DNA of 64,000 nucleotides from VRUE01 sp963706605. GTDB taxonomy: Bacteria; Actinomycetota; Thermoleophilia; Solirubrobacterales; 70-9. A model generated the notes under the pieces. The model saw nothing but the letters and a program-made list of their open reading frames with translations. It had not been told where the DNA came from and ran no database searches. The translations under genes and the position numbers were made by a program. The stretch spans positions 868,001 to 932,000 of the forward strand of contig OY970165.1 of assembly GCA_963706605.1 (NCBI GenBank), given 5' to 3'. Shown here in pieces: positions 49,076 to 58,389 of the stretch; the stretch's first letter is position 1, and every line of letters begins with the position of its first letter.

Positions 49076-50960
49076 ATGCCGCTCGGCTCCGCCCGCATAC
49101 TGAAGTCCGCAGCCTGCCTCACCGCGATCGCTTCCGCGCTGCTGCTGATCGCAGCGATCGGACAGGCCGCCGCAGCGAGCTGCGCCGGCAAACACGCGAC
49201 GATCGTCGGCACCGCGGGCAACGACACGATCGTCGGCAAAAAAGCGAGCGACGTGATCTACGGCGGGGGCGGTGACGACACGATCATCGGCGGGCCGAAC
49301 GGCAACGACACGATCTGCGGCGGCCCGGGCGACGACACGATTCACGGCGGTCGCGGTTTCGACGCCATCTACGGCGGCGGCGGCAACGACAGGCTCTTCG
49401 GCGACAGCGGCTCCGACCACATCGAGGGCGGCGGCGGCAATGACGCGCTCAACGGCGCCGAGGGCAGCGACAGCCTCCTCGGCGGAGGGGGCAGCGACGA
49501 AATTCGCGGGGCAAAAGGCCCAGACCGCATGCTTGGCGGCGCTGACGGCGACGTGCTGATCGGCGACAAAGGCAGTGACGAAGCGCTCGGCGACGGCGGC
49601 AATGACTGGCTCTATGGCGACAAGGGCAACGACCGTCTCGACGGTGGCGAAGGCGACGACCAAATCGAAGGCGGACCGGGAGACGACCCCAACCTCGAAG
49701 GCGGTGGCGGCAGCGACTTCGTCTACGGCGGCGCGGGCAGCGACTTCGTCGACGGCGGCGCCGGCAACAACGACGTCGTCCGCGGCGACAGCGGCGAAGA
49801 CCAGCTCGACGGGGGCCCTGGAGACCAGGACATCGTCTCCTACGCGAGCGCCACCCGTGGAGGCGTGATCATCGATCTGGCCACCGGTCGGTCGAAAGGC
49901 GACGGCCACGACAACCTGCAGGGCTTCGAGGACGTGGTCGGCTCTCCGCAGGGCGATGACATCGTCGGCGACCCCAGCTTCAACCGGCTCGACGGTGGGG
50001 TCGGCAACGACGACCTGAACGGCGCCGGCGGGCCCGACGAAGCGTTCGGCGGCGCCGGCAGCGACGAATGCGACGAATTTGCCACCGAGTACCTCGTGCG
50101 GGGCCGAACAGAGCCCACCCGCAAACGGCACTTTCGTGATCCTCAACCAGGGTCTCGACGGCTCCAGCCTGGTCGTGCAGGGAGACGCCGGTCCCAACGA
50201 CATCCACGTCTCCTACGACGCAGGCTGGACCGTCTCGGACAGCGGGCCGGTCACCGCGGGTGACGGCTGCACCTCCGCAAGCCCAACCGCGGTCAGCTGC
50301 CCGACGGCGTCCGCGACCGGCCTGGTGGTGATCACCGGAGGGAGCGGCGACGACAGCATCTCCATCGCCGAAAGCGTCCCCGCCGGCGTCAAAGTGCGCG
50401 CCAACGGCAACGCCGGCTCGGACACGATCAGCGGCGGAGCCGGCGACGACGTGCTCGAAGCGGGCGAGAACTACAACAACCCCGACAACGGCAACGACAC
50501 CCTGATCGGCAACGGCGGCAGCGACGTGCTCTACGCCGATCCCGGCGCCGATCAGCTTTTTGGTGGGCCCGGCGACGACCTACTGGTCTCCTCGGTCCCG
50601 GTCTGCCAGGGGCACTCCTACGACGGCGGGCCCGGCGACGACACGGTCTCCTATGGCCGCTCGGATGCGGCGCTGACCGTCGAACTAGGTGGCACCGGCG
50701 GTCCGGCCGGGTGCGGCACGCCGGACCAGGTCAGCTCCAGCAACGAGAGCCTCGAGGGCTCCGACGGACCCGACGTCCTGATCGGCGACAACAGCGAGAA
50801 CAGCTTCCTGGGACACCTTGGCGCCGACACCTTCATCGGTAAGGGCGGCAAGGACTTCATCGACGCCATCGATGGGCAACGGGACAAATCGATCCAGTGT
50901 GGCGGCGGGGACGACGACGTGATCAAGGATCACGTCGACCCGAAACCGATCGGCTGCTGA
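49076..50960 (+). pseudogene. Secreted RTX (hemolysin-type Ca2+-binding repeat) protein, frameshifted
   Basis: The protein has a signal peptide (LTAIASALLLIAAIGQAAAA) followed by about twenty GGxGxDxUx nonapeptides (GGGGDDTIIGG, GGSGSDHIEGG and similar), which bind Ca2+ in a beta-roll. The frame continues through GGAGSDECDEFATEYL, where repeat homology stops; the next frame resumes as SCGAEQSPPANGTFVILNQG and goes through another repeat block to GC-stop at 50960. One base indel near 50090-50100 therefore splits an otherwise complete gene of about 628 codons. It may be an assembly error, a recent mutation or a programmed shift. Confidence 0.8.
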
Positions 50961-50986
50961 GAGCGACGGTTCCACCCCCGGACATG

Positions 50987-51036
50987 GACGTGCCGGTTGT
51001 TAGCCGCCCATATGGGCGGCTAACAACCGGCACGTC
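50987..51036. terminator. Perfect 50-bp palindrome, intergenic repeat family member
   Basis: Twenty-five-base arms are exactly complementary with no loop (GACGTGCCGG... to ...CCGGCACGTC, centre CCCAT-ATGGG). It lies between the RTX gene end and the convergent pcm end, so it can serve both as terminator. The same ten-base ends and GTTAG/CTAAC recur at 58331-58380. Confidence 0.85.
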
Positions 51037-51039
51037 GCC

Positions 51040-51708
51040 TTAGGCCGGACCGAACCCCTCCTCGCCGATCAAGGGCACAAAGCGGCAGGGGCCGATCTCC
51101 TCGCTGCTGAGCGCCTCTCCCCGGCGCCGGAAAACGGTCAACAGATCGGCGACGTCGGCGGCAATCGGGACGACGAGGCGACCCCCATCGGCCAGCTGGC
51201 CGAGCAGTGAGAGCGGCGGCGCCGGGGCGGTGGCGTGGACCGCGATCGCCTCGAAGGGCGCCCGTTCCGGCACCCCACGGCTGCCGTCGCCGACGGTCAC
51301 CTCGACGTTGGCAACTGCGAGCGAATTGAGGGTGTGGCCCGCGCCGACGGCCAGCGACTCGTGGCGCTCCACTCCGATCACCTCGGCGGCGAGCAGGGCC
51401 AGCACAGCGGCCGAGTAGCCGCTACCGGTGCCGACCTCAAGCACGCGCTCGACGCCGCTCAGCTCCAGCGCCTGGCAGATCGCGGCGACGATCCAGGGCT
51501 GGGAGATCGTCTGCCCCTCGCCGATCGGCAGCGCCGAGTCGGAATAGGCGCGGCTGCGGTAGCGCTCCGGCACGAACTCCTCGCGCGGCACCTCCCCCAT
51601 CGCCGCCAGGACGCGCCCGTCGGAGATGCCACGGCGGCGCAGCTGCTGCTCGACCATCGAGGCGCGGAGAGAGACGAAATCGGTCATGACGGCCCTAAGC
51701 GTCGCCAT
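51040..51708 (-). CDS. pcm: Protein-L-isoaspartate O-methyltransferase
   Basis: The 222-residue protein shows the family motifs VPREEFVPERYRSRAYSDSAL, GEGQTISQPWIVAAICQAL, and the SAM-binding VLEVGTGSGYSAAVLA. It repairs isoaspartyl residues in aged proteins. An in-frame ATG at 51687 is also possible as the start. The palindromic terminator follows its stop after three bases. Confidence 0.93.
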   Translation of the reverse strand: MATLRAVMTDFVSLRASMVEQQLRRRGISDGRVLAAMGEVPREEFVPERYRSRAYSDSALPIGEGQTISQPWIVAAICQALELSGVERVLEVGTGSGYSAAVLALLAAEVIGVERHESLAVGAGHTLNSLAVANVEVTVGDGSRGVPERAPFEAIAVHATAPAPPLSLLGQLADGGRLVVPIAADVADLLTVFRRRGEALSSEEIGPCRFVPLIGEEGFGPA

Positions 51709-51810
51709 GCTGCGTCCTCGGTCGGCCTCCTCGGGTCACGCACCTGAAAGTGCGCTCCCCTCGTCGGCACTCCCTGCGTCCTTGCCTGGCGACGCTTAGG
51801 TCGCGTCATG

Positions 51811-52512
51811 TCAAAAAATGTAGTTGCGCAATTTCGCCGGGGCCAGGACTGTGACCCGGCCGCGGCCGGGGCGGACGATGCCGGCCCGGTCGAGGTCGGC
51901 GAGGAAGCGGCTGACGCTCTCGCGCGAGGTGCCGGCGAGCTGAGCCAGGTCGGCCTGGTTCATGCGGATCGTCACCTCAGCACCGTCACCCTCCCGCGGC
52001 GTCTCTTCGGAGACCAGCTGGGAGAGGACGCCGGCGACCCGACTGGGGACGGTCTGGAAGGACTGGCGCGAGATGCGCTCGTTGGCGGCGCGCAGGCGGC
52101 GCACGAGCGCAGCGATCAACTTCACGGTGATCTCCGGGTGGCGACCCAGCAATGCCCGCACCTCGCCTGCCGGCAAGGCGAGCAGCTCACCGTCGCTCAG
52201 CGCTTCGACGCTGGCCGAGCGCACCTCGCCGTCGAGCATCGCCAGCTCGCCGAAGATGTCGCCGGGCCCCAGCGTGGCAAGGGTGATCGCCCGCCCGTCG
52301 GAGTGCTCGCGGGTGACGCGGAAGCTGCCGGAGCGGACGATGTAACAGGCGTCGGAGTGGTCGCCCTCGTGGAAGACACGGGTCGCGGCCGGGAAGGAGC
52401 GGGGCACCGCGACCTGCGAGAAGCTCTCCAGCTCACCCTGCTCCAGATCCGAGAAGAGCGGCACGCTGCGCAGCAGCTCGACCGGGCTCAGGCTCTCCTC
52501 CGATTCCGCCAT
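51811..52512 (-). CDS. Crp/Fnr-family transcriptional regulator
   Basis: Residues about 12-130 form a cyclic-nucleotide-binding beta-barrel (FSDLEQGELESFSQVAVPRS, then GDIFGELAMLDGEVRSASVE). Residues 150-230 carry the HTH: IRMNQADLAQLAGTSRESVS and FLADLDRAGIVRPGRGRVTV. No cysteine cluster, so it senses a nucleotide (cAMP-like) rather than oxygen by Fe-S. It stands between pcm and a secreted protein gene. Confidence 0.92.
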   Translation of the reverse strand: MAESEESLSPVELLRSVPLFSDLEQGELESFSQVAVPRSFPAATRVFHEGDHSDACYIVRSGSFRVTREHSDGRAITLATLGPGDIFGELAMLDGEVRSASVEALSDGELLALPAGEVRALLGRHPEITVKLIAALVRRLRAANERISRQSFQTVPSRVAGVLSQLVSEETPREGDGAEVTIRMNQADLAQLAGTSRESVSRFLADLDRAGIVRPGRGRVTVLAPAKLRNYIF

Positions 52513-52565
52513 ACCCCGGATTATCGCCCTCCAGGGGGTCGGGTGACCCCCAGGGCATCGAGCTG

Positions 52566-52612
52566 CAGCGTTCGCAGTTAACCGACTTATAGGAGGCTGG
52601 CTGCGAACGCTG
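52566..52612. terminator. Inverted repeat, probable member of the palindrome family
   Basis: CAGCGTTCGCAG pairs with CTGCGAACGCTG around 23 bases. Its inner part (GTTAACCGACTTATAGG-AGGCT) resembles the inner part of the 50987 palindrome (GTTAGCCGCCCATATGGGCGGCT), although the outer arms differ. It lies 25 bases beyond the stop of the minus-strand gene 52637-53563. Confidence 0.6.
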
Positions 52613-52636
52613 AGCGAATCTGCGGCTGGAGGAGCG

Positions 52637-53563
52637 CTATCCCGCGCGGGTCAACACGCGACCGTCATCGATGGCCAAACGACGCCCGCGGCCACGAATC
52701 CGCGACCTGTGCCTGCGGTGCTTCTCCTGCGGCGCACCGGCGACGGGGCCCGTGGCGCCGGCGGCAGCCGGCGGCAGACCCGACACCGGGTCGGGAACGG
52801 TGCCGACACCGGTGAGCACGATCTGTGCGCCACCGTCCTGATCGCCGAAAAGGCTCAGGTAGGCGGTCTTGACACCTTCGCTCAGTGGCCGGAACCGGAC
52901 CTGCGCGGTGCAGGTCCCCGCCGGCATCAGCTCGTGGCCCGTGCAGTTCTCGTCGAGCAACTGGAAGCTGCCGACCGCCCCGCCGGAGATCACGGCGATG
53001 AAGAAGCCGGCAGGCAGGTTGCCGCTGTTGGAGACCGCGATCTCGCGGGTCACCCCGGCGGAGCCGACCGCGGCGACGCCGAAGTTGGTCGGGTTGGAGG
53101 CGGCGCTGACTTCCGCGCGGCCGCCGCTGCCGCTCAGATCGGCGCTGAACTGGTAGGGACCGGCGTTCGCGCGCAGCTCGGCGGAGTACTGAGTTGGGGA
53201 ATGGGGGTTGAAGTTCACCCCCACGTTGCAGATTTGGCCCGGTTGCAGCGTCTGCCCGCTGCAGTTGTCGTAGCCGAACCAGAATGCTTCGGCGCCGGGA
53301 CCGGCGATTTGCAGCGTGTCGACGTGGACTTCGCCCTCGCCTTCGTTGCGCAGCTGAAAGTTCGTCTGGCCACCGCCTCGATCGACTTCCTGCATCCCGA
53401 AGTCGTAGCTCCCCGGTACGAAGGCGAGCTGAGGCTGCGGCTGCGGTTCTCCGCCTTCGGGTGCGGCCAGGCCGGTGGCCGGAAAGACCGCCATCGCGGC
53501 CAGCAGGGCACCGAGGAGGAGGATTGTCAAGGCCGGCTTGGACTTTTGTTTGATGGAGGGCAT
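52637..53563 (-). CDS. Secreted protein with two choice-of-anchor/ASH-like beta domains
   Basis: After a signal peptide (TILLLGALLAAMAVFPATGLA) come two similar domains of about 95 residues: YDFGMQEVDRGGGQTNFQLR...ICNVGVNFNPHS and NFGVAAVGSAGVTREIAVSN...TCTAQVRFRPLS. Each ends with a cysteine pair, as in choice-of-anchor-D or ASPM-SPD-2-Hydin-like modules. The C-terminus is basic (EKHRRHRSRIRGRGRR). It is probably a surface or wall protein; no catalytic residues. Confidence 0.78.
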   Translation of the reverse strand: MPSIKQKSKPALTILLLGALLAAMAVFPATGLAAPEGGEPQPQPQLAFVPGSYDFGMQEVDRGGGQTNFQLRNEGEGEVHVDTLQIAGPGAEAFWFGYDNCSGQTLQPGQICNVGVNFNPHSPTQYSAELRANAGPYQFSADLSGSGGRAEVSAASNPTNFGVAAVGSAGVTREIAVSNSGNLPAGFFIAVISGGAVGSFQLLDENCTGHELMPAGTCTAQVRFRPLSEGVKTAYLSLFGDQDGGAQIVLTGVGTVPDPVSGLPPAAAGATGPVAGAPQEKHRRHRSRIRGRGRRLAIDDGRVLTRAG

Positions 53564-53615
53564 GGACGGCTGATCGACCGACCGACCGGGCGCGCTGAGG
53601 ACGGGATGAGAAGTT

Positions 53616-56600
53616 TCAGCCGGCCGAGGCCGTCAGCTTGCGGGGGCCGCGGCTGAAGCCGGCGCTGAGCAGGGCATCCTCGTGGCCGGATCCGATTACC
53701 GGCTCGCCGTCGAGCTTCTCGATTCCGAGCTTCGGCAGCCGACCGGCTGAGACCATGTCCGCGAGAACCTGCATCGCGGCGGCCAGATCGGCGTCGTCCA
53801 ACTCGGAGAGGCGGAGGATGCTGCGGCCGCCGCGCTCGACGTAGACGAGCGGCTCGCCGTCACGCAGCAGGACGTGGGCTCCGGGAGCGCGTGCCGGCCG
53901 CCGGCCCGAAGGCGGTTTCGGCCAGGGCAGCGCCGCGCCATAGGGGTTGGCGGGGTCGGCCGCGGCGAGGACCTGGAACGAACCACTCGTCTCGGGCAGA
54001 GAGCGCAGCCTCTCGACCGCCCCCGGCAGCGCGAATTGGGCGCCGCCGAGCCCCTCGACGAAGTAGCCGCGGCGCGCGGTGCCGAGCAGCTCCAGGTTGC
54101 CCAGCTCGGCGTAAAGCGTGGCGAAGCCCCCGGGCACGCCCTCGGCGAGCACCGTCTCGCGGGTGACGATGCCGTAGCGCTCGAGCATCAGCTCCGCCTG
54201 GGCACGCAGCTTGGGGCCGGCCCCGGGGGAGCCCTCGAACAACGGCTCGGTCAGCGACCAGCGGCCCTGGACCGCGGCGCCGGCCCCCGAGCGGCGGCGG
54301 GCGAAACGGCGGCCCTGACGCTCGTGAGGAGGCACCGAGCGCAGGCGCGGCGCCCGCAACGGCGCGAAGGCGTCGTTGGTCACCTCACCGCTCCAGGCGA
54401 GGTCCCAGAGCGCGTTGTGAAGCTCCTCGGCCGGGAAGTCGAGATCGGCGAGCAGGTCGAGCCAGAAGGAGGGGCCGCCGAGGAGCCGCTCGCGGATCGC
54501 GTCCTGGGGATCGCCCTCGGCCCGCTCCAGCTTCGCGTTGGCGGGCGGCGGCCCGGCGAGGCGCACGTCTTCGCGGAAGTAGAGGGCGACGCGGCCGTCG
54601 CTGCGGCCGCGCGAGCCGGCGCCGATCCAGACCAGCTCACCGCTGGTGCAAAGTTCGTCGAGCCAGGCCGGCGAGTAGGTGCCAAGGCGACGCGGCAGCA
54701 CATCGCCCTCCCAGACCTTGGGCGTCAGGGCGACGCCCTGCAGCGGCACCAGCGCGTCGCGCAGGCGGTCGGGGCCGGCGCCGGCGGCGCGGTGGGCGTC
54801 GACGTTCTGCCAGCTCGGCAGGAAGCGAGCGAAGCGGTCGCGGGCGGCCGGCTCGACCTCGCGGCGCAGATGGGCGAGGCTGGCCCGCCGCACCCGGCGC
54901 AGCACGTCGGCGTCGCACCACTCGCGCTCGGTTCCGCCCGGCAGCAGCTCGCCGCGGACCAGAGCCCCTTCGCGCTCCAGCTCGCGCAGCGCGGGCGTCG
55001 GGTCGACCCCGTAGCGGGCGCTGAGCTGGGCGGTCGGGAAGGGGCCGTGGGTACGGGCGTAGCGGCGGACCAGGGCGCGCATCGCGTCGGGGTGGTCGTC
55101 GAGGAAGGTCTCCGGCAGGCCGGGCGGCGGCGGCACCCCGAGCGCGTCGCGGTAGAGACCCGCGTCCTCGCCGGCGATGTAGCGCTCCTCGCCGCCGATC
55201 CGCACCGCGGCGACCCGGCGCTCGGCGACCAGCTTCTCCAGCATCGAGACAGCCGAGTAGCCCTCACTTACTCGCTCCGCGCACTCCTCGGCGCTGAGGT
55301 CGCCGATGTTGCGCAGCACCTGCTGCAGCGCGTCGCGGTCGGCGGCGCGGCCGGCCTCGGTGCGGTGCTGGAGCTGCGCCTCGACCTCCACCAGGGCCTC
55401 GGGGTCGATCAGCTCGCGCAGCTCCTCCTGGCCGAGCAGCTCGCGCAGCAGGTCGCGATCGAGGGCGAGGGCGGCGGCGCGCCGCTCCGCGTTCGGCGTG
55501 TCCCCCTCGTACATGTAGGTCGCGACGTAGTCGAAGAGCAGCGAGGAGGCGAAGGGCGAGGCGGTCGGGGTCTCGACCTCGACCAGACCGAGCTTGCGCG
55601 AGTGCAGGTCGGTGAGGATCTCGCGCAGCGAGGGCAGGTCGAGCACGTCGCGCAGGCACTCGCGATAGGTCTCCAGCACGACCGGGAAGCGGGGGAAGTC
55701 GCGGGCCACTTCGAGCAGGCTCTGCGACTTGAGGCGCTGTTGCCAGAGCGGCGTGCGCTTGCCCGGGTAGGCGCGGGGGATGAGCAGCGAGCGGGAGGCG
55801 TTCTCGCGGAAGCGGGCGCCGAAGAGGGCCGAACCCGAAAGCTCGCGCACGACCAGGTCCTCGAGCTCGTCGGGCTCGACCATGACCAGGTCGGCGGGCG
55901 GCGGCTCGTCGGCGTCGGGCAGGTGGACGACGATACCGTCGTCGGACCAGATCGCGTCGACCTCCAGTTGGCGCTCCTCGCGGACCTTCTGCGCCAGCGC
56001 CAGGCCCCAGGCGGCATGGACGCGACCGCCGAACGGGGAGAGGATGCAGAGCCGCCAATCGCCGATCTCGTCGCGGAAGCGCTCGACCACGATCGTCTCA
56101 TCGGAGGGGACGACCCGCGTCGCCGCCTGCTGCTCGCGCAGGTAGGCGACCAGGTTCTCGGCGGCGCGGCGGTCGAGGTCGTACTCGCCGGCGAGCTCGG
56201 CCGGCTCCTTCGACACCGCCTCGCGGGAGAAGGCGCCGATCGCCCGCCCCAGCTCGGCCGGGCGACCGATCCCGTCGCCCTTCCAGAACGGCACCGCGCC
56301 GGGAAGGCCGGGGGCGGGCGTGACGATCACCCGGTCGCGGGTGATCTCCTCGATCCGCCAGGTCGTCGCGCCGAGCAGGAAGGTCTGGCCCGCCCGAGCC
56401 TCGTAGACCATCTCCTCGTCGAGCTCGCCGACGCGGCGGCCGTCGGGCAGGTGGACGCCGTAGAGGCCGCGGTCGGGGATCGTGCCGGCGTTGGTGACGA
56501 CCAGCTGGCGGGCGCCTTTGCGGCCGTGCATCGTGCCGCGGGTGCGGTCCCAGACGATCCGCGGCCGCAGCTCGGCGAAGCGGTCCGAGGGGTAGCGGCC

Positions 56601-58325
56601 GTCGAGCATGTCGAGCACGTTCTCGAGTTGTTCGCGGGAGAGCTCGTCGAAGGGCTCGGTGGCCGTGACCAGGCGCTCGACCTCGTCGATCTCCCACTCG
56701 TCAAGCGCCGCCATCGAGACCAGGTGCTGGGCGAGCACGTCGAGGGGGTTCCGCGGGATCACGGTCTCCTCGATCGCCCCTTCGCGCATCCGCCGCGCGA
56801 CCACCGCGCACTCGAGCAGGTCGGCGCGGAACTTGGGGAAGATGCGACCGCGTGAGACCTCGCCAAGCGAGTGGCCGGCGCGGCCGACCCGCTGCAGGCC
56901 GCGGCTGACCGACTTCGGCGACTCGACCTGGATCACCAGGTCGACGGCGCCCATGTCGATCCCCAGCTCCAGGCTCGACGTTGCGACGAGACAGGGCAGC
57001 TGCCCGGACTTGAGCATCTCCTCGATCACGGTGCGCTCCTCGTGGGAAAGCGATCCGTGGTGCGCGCGGGCGATCTCGGGCAAAGGACCATGGGGATCGC
57101 CCGCGGGTCCTGTCGCTGCAGGGGACCCACCGTCCCCTCCGGTAGCTAAAGCTTCCTCGGGGGCGGTCCCCCCTACAGCGCCACCCGCGGGAGAAGCGTT
57201 TTGATCCTGCGCCCGAGTGTGGCCGGCGTGCTCGGTTGCCGGGAGCTCACCGACTGGTTCTTCCGCTGCCAACTCATTCAGGCGCTTCGCTAGGCGCTCT
57301 GCGGCTCTCCTCGCGTTTACGAAGATGATGGTTGACGTGTGTTCGCGGACTAGCTTGAGGAGCTCCGGGTAGATGGCGGGCCAGATCGAGCGGACGTGCG
57401 CCAAGGGCTCACCGTCGGTGGGGTTGCCGTCGGCGTTGGGAAAGCTTGGAGCGCCGGGTTCGGCCATGTCCTCAACCGGAACGACGATCTCCAAATCGAG
57501 CTCCTTCGCCACCCCCGCATCCACGATCTCGCAAGCTCTCTTAGGACCGACCAGGAACTTCGCTATCCGCTCCAGCGGCCGCTGGGTCGCGGAGAGACCT
57601 ATCCGCTGGACGCCATTCGCCTCTGCGGCGGGTGGCGCGGTAGGGGGAACCGCCCCTGAGGAAGCTTTAGCTACCGGAAGGGGCGGTGGGTCCCCTGCCG
57701 CGACAGGACCCGCCGCCCGACCCGCATGGTCCTTCACCAGAAAATCGAGACGCTCCAAAGTCAAGGCCAGGTGAGACCCCCGCTTGGACTGGGCGACCGC
57801 GTGGATCTCGTCGACGATCACGGCCTCGGTACCGGCGAGGATCTCGCGAGCGTCCGAGGAGAGGATCAGGTAGAGCGACTCGGGGGTGGTGATCAGGATG
57901 TCGGGCGGCGTTTTGCGCATCGCCCGCCTTTCGGCCTGGGAGGTGTCACCGGTGCGCAACCCAACCGAGATCTCGGCGCCGATTCCCCGCAGCGGCGCCC
58001 GTAGGTTGCGCTCGATGTCGTAGGAAAGCGCCTTCAGCGGCGAGACGTAGACGATCTTCACGCCGCTGCCCAACTCGGCGGTCCGGCGCGAGAGCCGGTC
58101 GATCCCCCAGAGGAACGCGGCGAGCGTCTTGCCAGAGCCAGTCGGGGCGCAGATCAGGGCGTTGGCGCCGCCAGAGATCGCCTCCCAGCCACCCGCCTGG
58201 GCGGGGGTCGGCCCCTCGAAGGAGTCCTCGAACCAGCGCCTGACGGGGGCGCTGAAGGGCGCCAGCGAGTCAGATCCCGCACCAGCTTTCAGATCGGTGG
58301 CCAACCCACCGATCTTACGCCTCAA
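53616..58325 (-). CDS. lhr: Lhr-type large DEAD/DEAH-box helicase
   Basis: The 1569-residue protein matches the long Lhr family. Motif I is LICAPTGSGKTLAAFLWGID, motif II is AVIVDEIHAVAQSKRG, motif III is RIGLSATQRPLE, then motifs IV-VI (TIIFVNARRAAERLAKRL, CLVATSSLELGIDMGAVDLV, QRVGRAGHSLGE). Winged-helix and long C-terminal domains follow. It unwinds RNA-DNA or DNA duplexes in repair. Two in-frame insertions at about residues 197-233 and 378-414 (AAGDPPPLPVAKASS..., GGAVGGTAPEEALATGG...) are absent from the usual family layout and are encoded by an inverted pair of palindromic repeats. Confidence 0.95.
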   Translation of the reverse strand: MRRKIGGLATDLKAGAGSDSLAPFSAPVRRWFEDSFEGPTPAQAGGWEAISGGANALICAPTGSGKTLAAFLWGIDRLSRRTAELGSGVKIVYVSPLKALSYDIERNLRAPLRGIGAEISVGLRTGDTSQAERRAMRKTPPDILITTPESLYLILSSDAREILAGTEAVIVDEIHAVAQSKRGSHLALTLERLDFLVKDHAGRAAGPVAAGDPPPLPVAKASSGAVPPTAPPAAEANGVQRIGLSATQRPLERIAKFLVGPKRACEIVDAGVAKELDLEIVVPVEDMAEPGAPSFPNADGNPTDGEPLAHVRSIWPAIYPELLKLVREHTSTIIFVNARRAAERLAKRLNELAAEEPVGELPATEHAGHTRAQDQNASPAGGAVGGTAPEEALATGGDGGSPAATGPAGDPHGPLPEIARAHHGSLSHEERTVIEEMLKSGQLPCLVATSSLELGIDMGAVDLVIQVESPKSVSRGLQRVGRAGHSLGEVSRGRIFPKFRADLLECAVVARRMREGAIEETVIPRNPLDVLAQHLVSMAALDEWEIDEVERLVTATEPFDELSREQLENVLDMLDGRYPSDRFAELRPRIVWDRTRGTMHGRKGARQLVVTNAGTIPDRGLYGVHLPDGRRVGELDEEMVYEARAGQTFLLGATTWRIEEITRDRVIVTPAPGLPGAVPFWKGDGIGRPAELGRAIGAFSREAVSKEPAELAGEYDLDRRAAENLVAYLREQQAATRVVPSDETIVVERFRDEIGDWRLCILSPFGGRVHAAWGLALAQKVREERQLEVDAIWSDDGIVVHLPDADEPPPADLVMVEPDELEDLVVRELSGSALFGARFRENASRSLLIPRAYPGKRTPLWQQRLKSQSLLEVARDFPRFPVVLETYRECLRDVLDLPSLREILTDLHSRKLGLVEVETPTASPFASSLLFDYVATYMYEGDTPNAERRAAALALDRDLLRELLGQEELRELIDPEALVEVEAQLQHRTEAGRAADRDALQQVLRNIGDLSAEECAERVSEGYSAVSMLEKLVAERRVAAVRIGGEERYIAGEDAGLYRDALGVPPPPGLPETFLDDHPDAMRALVRRYARTHGPFPTAQLSARYGVDPTPALRELEREGALVRGELLPGGTEREWCDADVLRRVRRASLAHLRREVEPAARDRFARFLPSWQNVDAHRAAGAGPDRLRDALVPLQGVALTPKVWEGDVLPRRLGTYSPAWLDELCTSGELVWIGAGSRGRSDGRVALYFREDVRLAGPPPANAKLERAEGDPQDAIRERLLGGPSFWLDLLADLDFPAEELHNALWDLAWSGEVTNDAFAPLRAPRLRSVPPHERQGRRFARRRSGAGAAVQGRWSLTEPLFEGSPGAGPKLRAQAELMLERYGIVTRETVLAEGVPGGFATLYAELGNLELLGTARRGYFVEGLGGAQFALPGAVERLRSLPETSGSFQVLAAADPANPYGAALPWPKPPSGRRPARAPGAHVLLRDGEPLVYVERGGRSILRLSELDDADLAAAMQVLADMVSAGRLPKLGIEKLDGEPVIGSGHEDALLSAGFSRGPRKLTASAG
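57083..57190 (+). repeat. Intragenic palindromic repeat in lhr, copy 1
   Basis: This ~108-base block runs from AAGGACCATG to CGCCACCCGCGG and contains GTAGCTAAAGCTTCCTC in its centre, flanked by CCGTCCCCT/GGGGGCGGT-type arms. It matches the reverse complement of 57625-57734 at most positions. It lies inside coding sequence and keeps the lhr frame. Confidence 0.75.
57625..57734 (-). repeat. Intragenic palindromic repeat in lhr, copy 2 (inverted)
   Basis: Reverse complement of copy 1 with scattered differences, 434 bases away. The internal arms ACCGCCCCT and AGGGGCGGT are nearly self-complementary around TCCGGTAGCTAAAGCTTCCT. The two insertions thus encode unrelated peptides from opposite strands of the same element. 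Confidence 0.75.
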
Positions 58326-58330
58326 CCCAT

Positions 58331-58380
58331 GACGTGCCGGGAGTTAGGCCCCCATATCGACCTCTAACTCCCGGCACGTC
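58331..58380. terminator. 50-bp intergenic palindrome, second family member
   Basis: Seventeen-base perfect arms (GACGTGCCGGGAGTTAG / CTAACTCCCGGCACGTC) around a 16-base centre GCCCCCATATCGACCT. It has the same length, ends and CCCATAT centre as 50987-51036. It lies ten bases beyond the stop of the minus-strand gene ending at 58390, so a terminator role is likely. Confidence 0.85.
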
Positions 58381-58389
58381 CCCTGGGGG

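Noticed and set aside
49200..50060. Regular short repeats considered as a CRISPR or tandem array
   Set aside because: They encode GGxGxDxUx nonapeptides of an RTX protein and have no constant repeat with unique spacers.
53874..56855. 993-residue plus-strand open frame opposite lhr
   Set aside because: Antisense shadow of a GC-rich helicase gene; the minus strand has all helicase motifs.
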